Assembly (NCBI RefSeq): GCF_010994755.1 | Contig: NZ_WHSB02000003.1 | Location: 558,001-622,000 of the forward strand | DNA from: Shinella lacus | GTDB lineage: Bacteria; Pseudomonadota; Alphaproteobacteria; Rhizobiales; Rhizobiaceae | Direction of reading: 5' to 3' | DNA: 64,000 nucleotides | In this document: positions 61,859 through 64,000 of the stretch, piece by piece | Layout: the number at the start of each line of letters is the position of its first letter | Position numbering within the stretch: the stretch's first letter is position 1 | The notes under the pieces: model-generated | The model's input: the letters and a program-made list of their open reading frames with translations, nothing else | Told to the model about the DNA's origin: nothing | The model's database searches: none | Position numbers and translations under genes: made by a program

Positions 61859-64000
61859 CAGGCTTCCTCCGCCTTTGTGGCGTCGAGATTGCGGACCCGA
61901 TGCGTGCGTATGGATTGGTGGGCGAGCGCGATGAGAATGAGCACCGTCGCGCCGACGACGAGGGAGAAGACGCCGAGATCGAACAGCAGCGCGGTCGCCG
62001 CCGGCACCTTTCCGATGAACGCCACCTCGATATATTGCGAATGGGATGTCAGGAACGGATAGCCGAGGAACCAGGCCCCGATCCCGGTCGCCGCCGCCAG
62101 CAGCAGGCCAAAACCCATCCAGCGCAGCGGCAGGATGCGCAGCCGGTCTTCCGCCCAGCGCACGCCGCCCGCCAGATATTGCAGCAGGAAGGCGATCGCC
62201 ATGGTGATGCCCGCGGCAAAACCGCCACCCGGCAGGTCATGGCCGCGCAGGAAGAGATAGACCGAGAAGGTGATCACCACCGGGAACATCCACTGCATGA
62301 TGACCGAGGGCACGAGCAGGTAGTCGCGCACCGTATCGCCGGCCGAGCGCTCGGGGCGTTCCGCGTCATAGGCGTTCTGGATGCGCTGCTGCTCCGGCTT
62401 CTCGATGCTGTCGGCTGCGGGACGGAAACGACGCAGCAGCGCGAAGACCGTCAGTGCGACGATCGCGAGCACCGCGATCTCGCCCATCGTGTCGAAGCCG
62501 CGGAAGTCGACGAGGATGACGTTGACGACATTGCGCCCGCCACCTTCCGTATAGGCCTTTTCGAGGAAGTAGCTGGCGATCGCGTCCGGCACCGGCTGTT
62601 TCATGATGGCGTAGGAGAAGATGAACATGCCGAAGCCGCAGGAGATCGCCAGCAGGAAATCGCGGAAACGGCGGCTGCGCGCGGCGAGCGACACGGAGTT
62701 GTCGACTTTTTCCGAGCGCTTGGGCAGCCAGCGCAGGCCGAGCAGCAGCAGGACTGTCGTGACGATTTCGACCAGAAGCTGGGTGATGGCGAGGTCGGGC
62801 GCCGACAGCCAGACGAAGGTGATGCAGGTGGTGATGCCGGCACCGCCGAGCAGGACGAGGGCGGCAAGCCGGTGATACTTCGCCTGGTAGGCGGCGGCGA
62901 GCGCGCAGAAGGCGCCGACGCACCAGACGGCGGCGAAGATCGGGTCGACATCGCCGAATTCCGGCGGTTTTGGTGTGAAGCCGGCGAGATAGAGCGGCAC
63001 GACGCCGGCAAGCAGTCCCGCGGCTGCGACGAGGCGCAGCTGCGGCTGGAGATTGCGCGTGCCGAGGTGGCTTTCCAGCCAGCGCGCCCATTTCCACGAC
63101 ACCGTCACGAGCACGCGCTCGAAGATGCGCTGGCCGCCGAGATGGCGGAACAGCGGCGGCCCGTCATCGCATTTGGCGAGATAATCCTTCAGCACCGCAT
63201 AGAGCGCCGCGCCGCCGATGAGCGCGATCATGCTCATGATCAGCGGCGTGTTGATGCCGTGCCAGACAGCGAGGCTGTAATCCGGCGTGCGCTCGCCCAG
63301 CACCGAGACGACGGCGGAATGCAGGAACGGGCCGATCGACAGGCTGGGGATGATGCCGACGACGAGGCAGGCGAGCACGAGGAACTCGATCGGGAAGCGC
63401 ATCCAGTGCGGCGGCTCGTGCGGCTTGGGCTTGGGCAGGTCGACGGGCGGCGGGCCGAAGAACACCATGTGGATGAAGCGGAGCGAATAGGCGACGGAGA
63501 AGGCGCCGGCCAGCGTCGCGACATAGGGCAGGATGCGGTCGAGCACGGAATCGGCGTGTGTTTCAACGGCTTCCGCGAAGAACATCTCCTTGGAGATGAA
63601 GCCGTTTAGGAGCGGCACCCCGGCCATGGCCGCACTCGCCACCATGGCGAGCGTGCCGGTGATCGGCAGGTATTTGAAGAGCCCGCTTAATCGTCGCATG
63701 TCGCGGGTGCCGGTCTCGTGGTCGATGATGCCGGCGGCCATGAAGAGCGAGGCCTTGAAGGTCGCGTGGTTGACCATGTGGAAGATCGCGGCGACGGCGG
63801 CGAGCGGACTGCCGAGGCTCAGCAGCGTCGTGATGAGGCCGAGATGGCTGATCGTCGAATAGGCGAGCAGGCCCTTCAGGTCCTGCTGGAACATCGCGAA
63901 ATAGGCACCGAGGATCAGCGTGCTGATGCCGGCAATGCCGAGCAGCATGAACCATTCATAGGTGCCAGACAGCGGCGGCCAGAAGCGCACCAGAAGGAAG
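61858..64000 (-). CDS. phaA: Pha/Mrp antiporter subunit A/B fusion, C-terminal 714 residues
   Basis: The gene reads off the right edge; the frame is open to 64000. The visible part has the C-terminal half of the NuoL-like subunit (FQQDLKGLLAYSTISHLGLI, FHMVNHATFKASLFMAAGIIDHETGTRD in parts) and continues into the MnhB-type domain (LPGGGFAAGITMAIAFLLQYL). This is the fused PhaAB form of rhizobial antiporters, needed for growth at high K+ or alkaline pH and for nodule infection in S. meliloti. It begins the operon phaABCDEFG read leftward. Confidence 0.93.
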   Translation of the reverse strand, partial: FLLVRFWPPLSGTYEWFMLLGIAGISTLILGAYFAMFQQDLKGLLAYSTISHLGLITTLLSLGSPLAAVAAIFHMVNHATFKASLFMAAGIIDHETGTRDMRRLSGLFKYLPITGTLAMVASAAMAGVPLLNGFISKEMFFAEAVETHADSVLDRILPYVATLAGAFSVAYSLRFIHMVFFGPPPVDLPKPKPHEPPHWMRFPIEFLVLACLVVGIIPSLSIGPFLHSAVVSVLGERTPDYSLAVWHGINTPLIMSMIALIGGAALYAVLKDYLAKCDDGPPLFRHLGGQRIFERVLVTVSWKWARWLESHLGTRNLQPQLRLVAAAGLLAGVVPLYLAGFTPKPPEFGDVDPIFAAVWCVGAFCALAAAYQAKYHRLAALVLLGGAGITTCITFVWLSAPDLAITQLLVEIVTTVLLLLGLRWLPKRSEKVDNSVSLAARSRRFRDFLLAISCGFGMFIFSYAIMKQPVPDAIASYFLEKAYTEGGGRNVVNVILVDFRGFDTMGEIAVLAIVALTVFALLRRFRPAADSIEKPEQQRIQNAYDAERPERSAGDTVRDYLLVPSVIMQWMFPVVITFSVYLFLRGHDLPGGGFAAGITMAIAFLLQYLAGGVRWAEDRLRILPLRWMGFGLLLAAATGIGAWFLGYPFLTSHSQYIEVAFIGKVPAATALLFDLGVFSLVVGATVLILIALAHQSIRTHRVRNLDATKAEEA

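Noticed and set aside
61840-63609. 589-codon plus-strand frame opposite phaA/B
   Set aside because: Charged, low-complexity translation without any family motif; the minus-strand antiporter gene is unambiguous.

Overview
The window looks like a GC-rich chromosome segment from an alphaproteobacterium of the order Rhizobiales, most likely Rhizobiaceae (Shinella/Ensifer/Rhizobium type). The reasons are the many polyamine and sugar ABC importers with alphaproteobacterial GntR/FCD regulators, a Pha-type (Mrp) K+/H+ antiporter operon, a cyoABCD-SURF1 quinol oxidase operon, two Ku genes with a large LigD, a RirA-type iron-responsive operator, and dense ATGA gene overlaps. The species cannot be fixed from sequence reading alone. 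I saw no rRNA, tRNA, CRISPR array, insertion sequence or prophage genes.

Region 1 (1-17.2 kb) concerns polyamines or related amines. A PotABCD-like importer, a cupin and a GT1 glycosyltransferase run leftward. A GntR regulator with two winged helices, a second GT1 paralogue and an aldehyde dehydrogenase run rightward from a shared 182-bp control region. They are followed by an AGE-family sugar isomerase, a DUF3307 membrane protein and an unassigned two-winged-helix protein. An AraC regulator then precedes a tightly overlapping operon: class III aminotransferase, gamma-glutamylpolyamine synthetase-like enzyme and acetylpolyamine amidohydrolase. Its promoter carries a perfect 12-bp palindrome.

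Region 2 (17.2-34.2 kb) holds a ParDE-like toxin-antitoxin pair, L-lactate dehydrogenase, class II fructose-bisphosphate aldolase, an FtsK-type translocase without membrane helices, and an operon coupling a GntR regulator and a gamma-lyase-like PLP enzyme to a sugar-type ABC importer. After these come a TetR/DHFR-like divergent pair, an APC permease, a LuxR-type regulator and an amidase.

Region 3 (34.2-35.1 kb) is an AT-rich, apparently foreign patch abutting a truncated GNAT gene. It is the clearest scar in the window.

Region 4 (35.2-52.1 kb) holds stress and repair functions: a hybrid histidine kinase with two receiver domains, a DUF892 ferritin-like protein behind an EcfG-like promoter, a ybhN/ybhO/ybhP-like membrane-lipid trio, NHEJ genes (two ku, ligD and a small partner ORF), a cupin, a PPC-domain protein and trehalose phosphatase. 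It ends with a ROK-family protein whose conserved motifs occur in circularly permuted order, and an iron-siderophore ABC ATPase behind an IRO box.

Region 5 (52.1-64 kb) is bioenergetic: cyoABCD plus SURF1, an MFS symporter, and phaGFEDC with the end of phaA/B running off the right edge.

The most interesting observations are the permuted ROK protein, the GT1 pair built into an amine uptake locus, and the scar at 34.2-35.1 kb.
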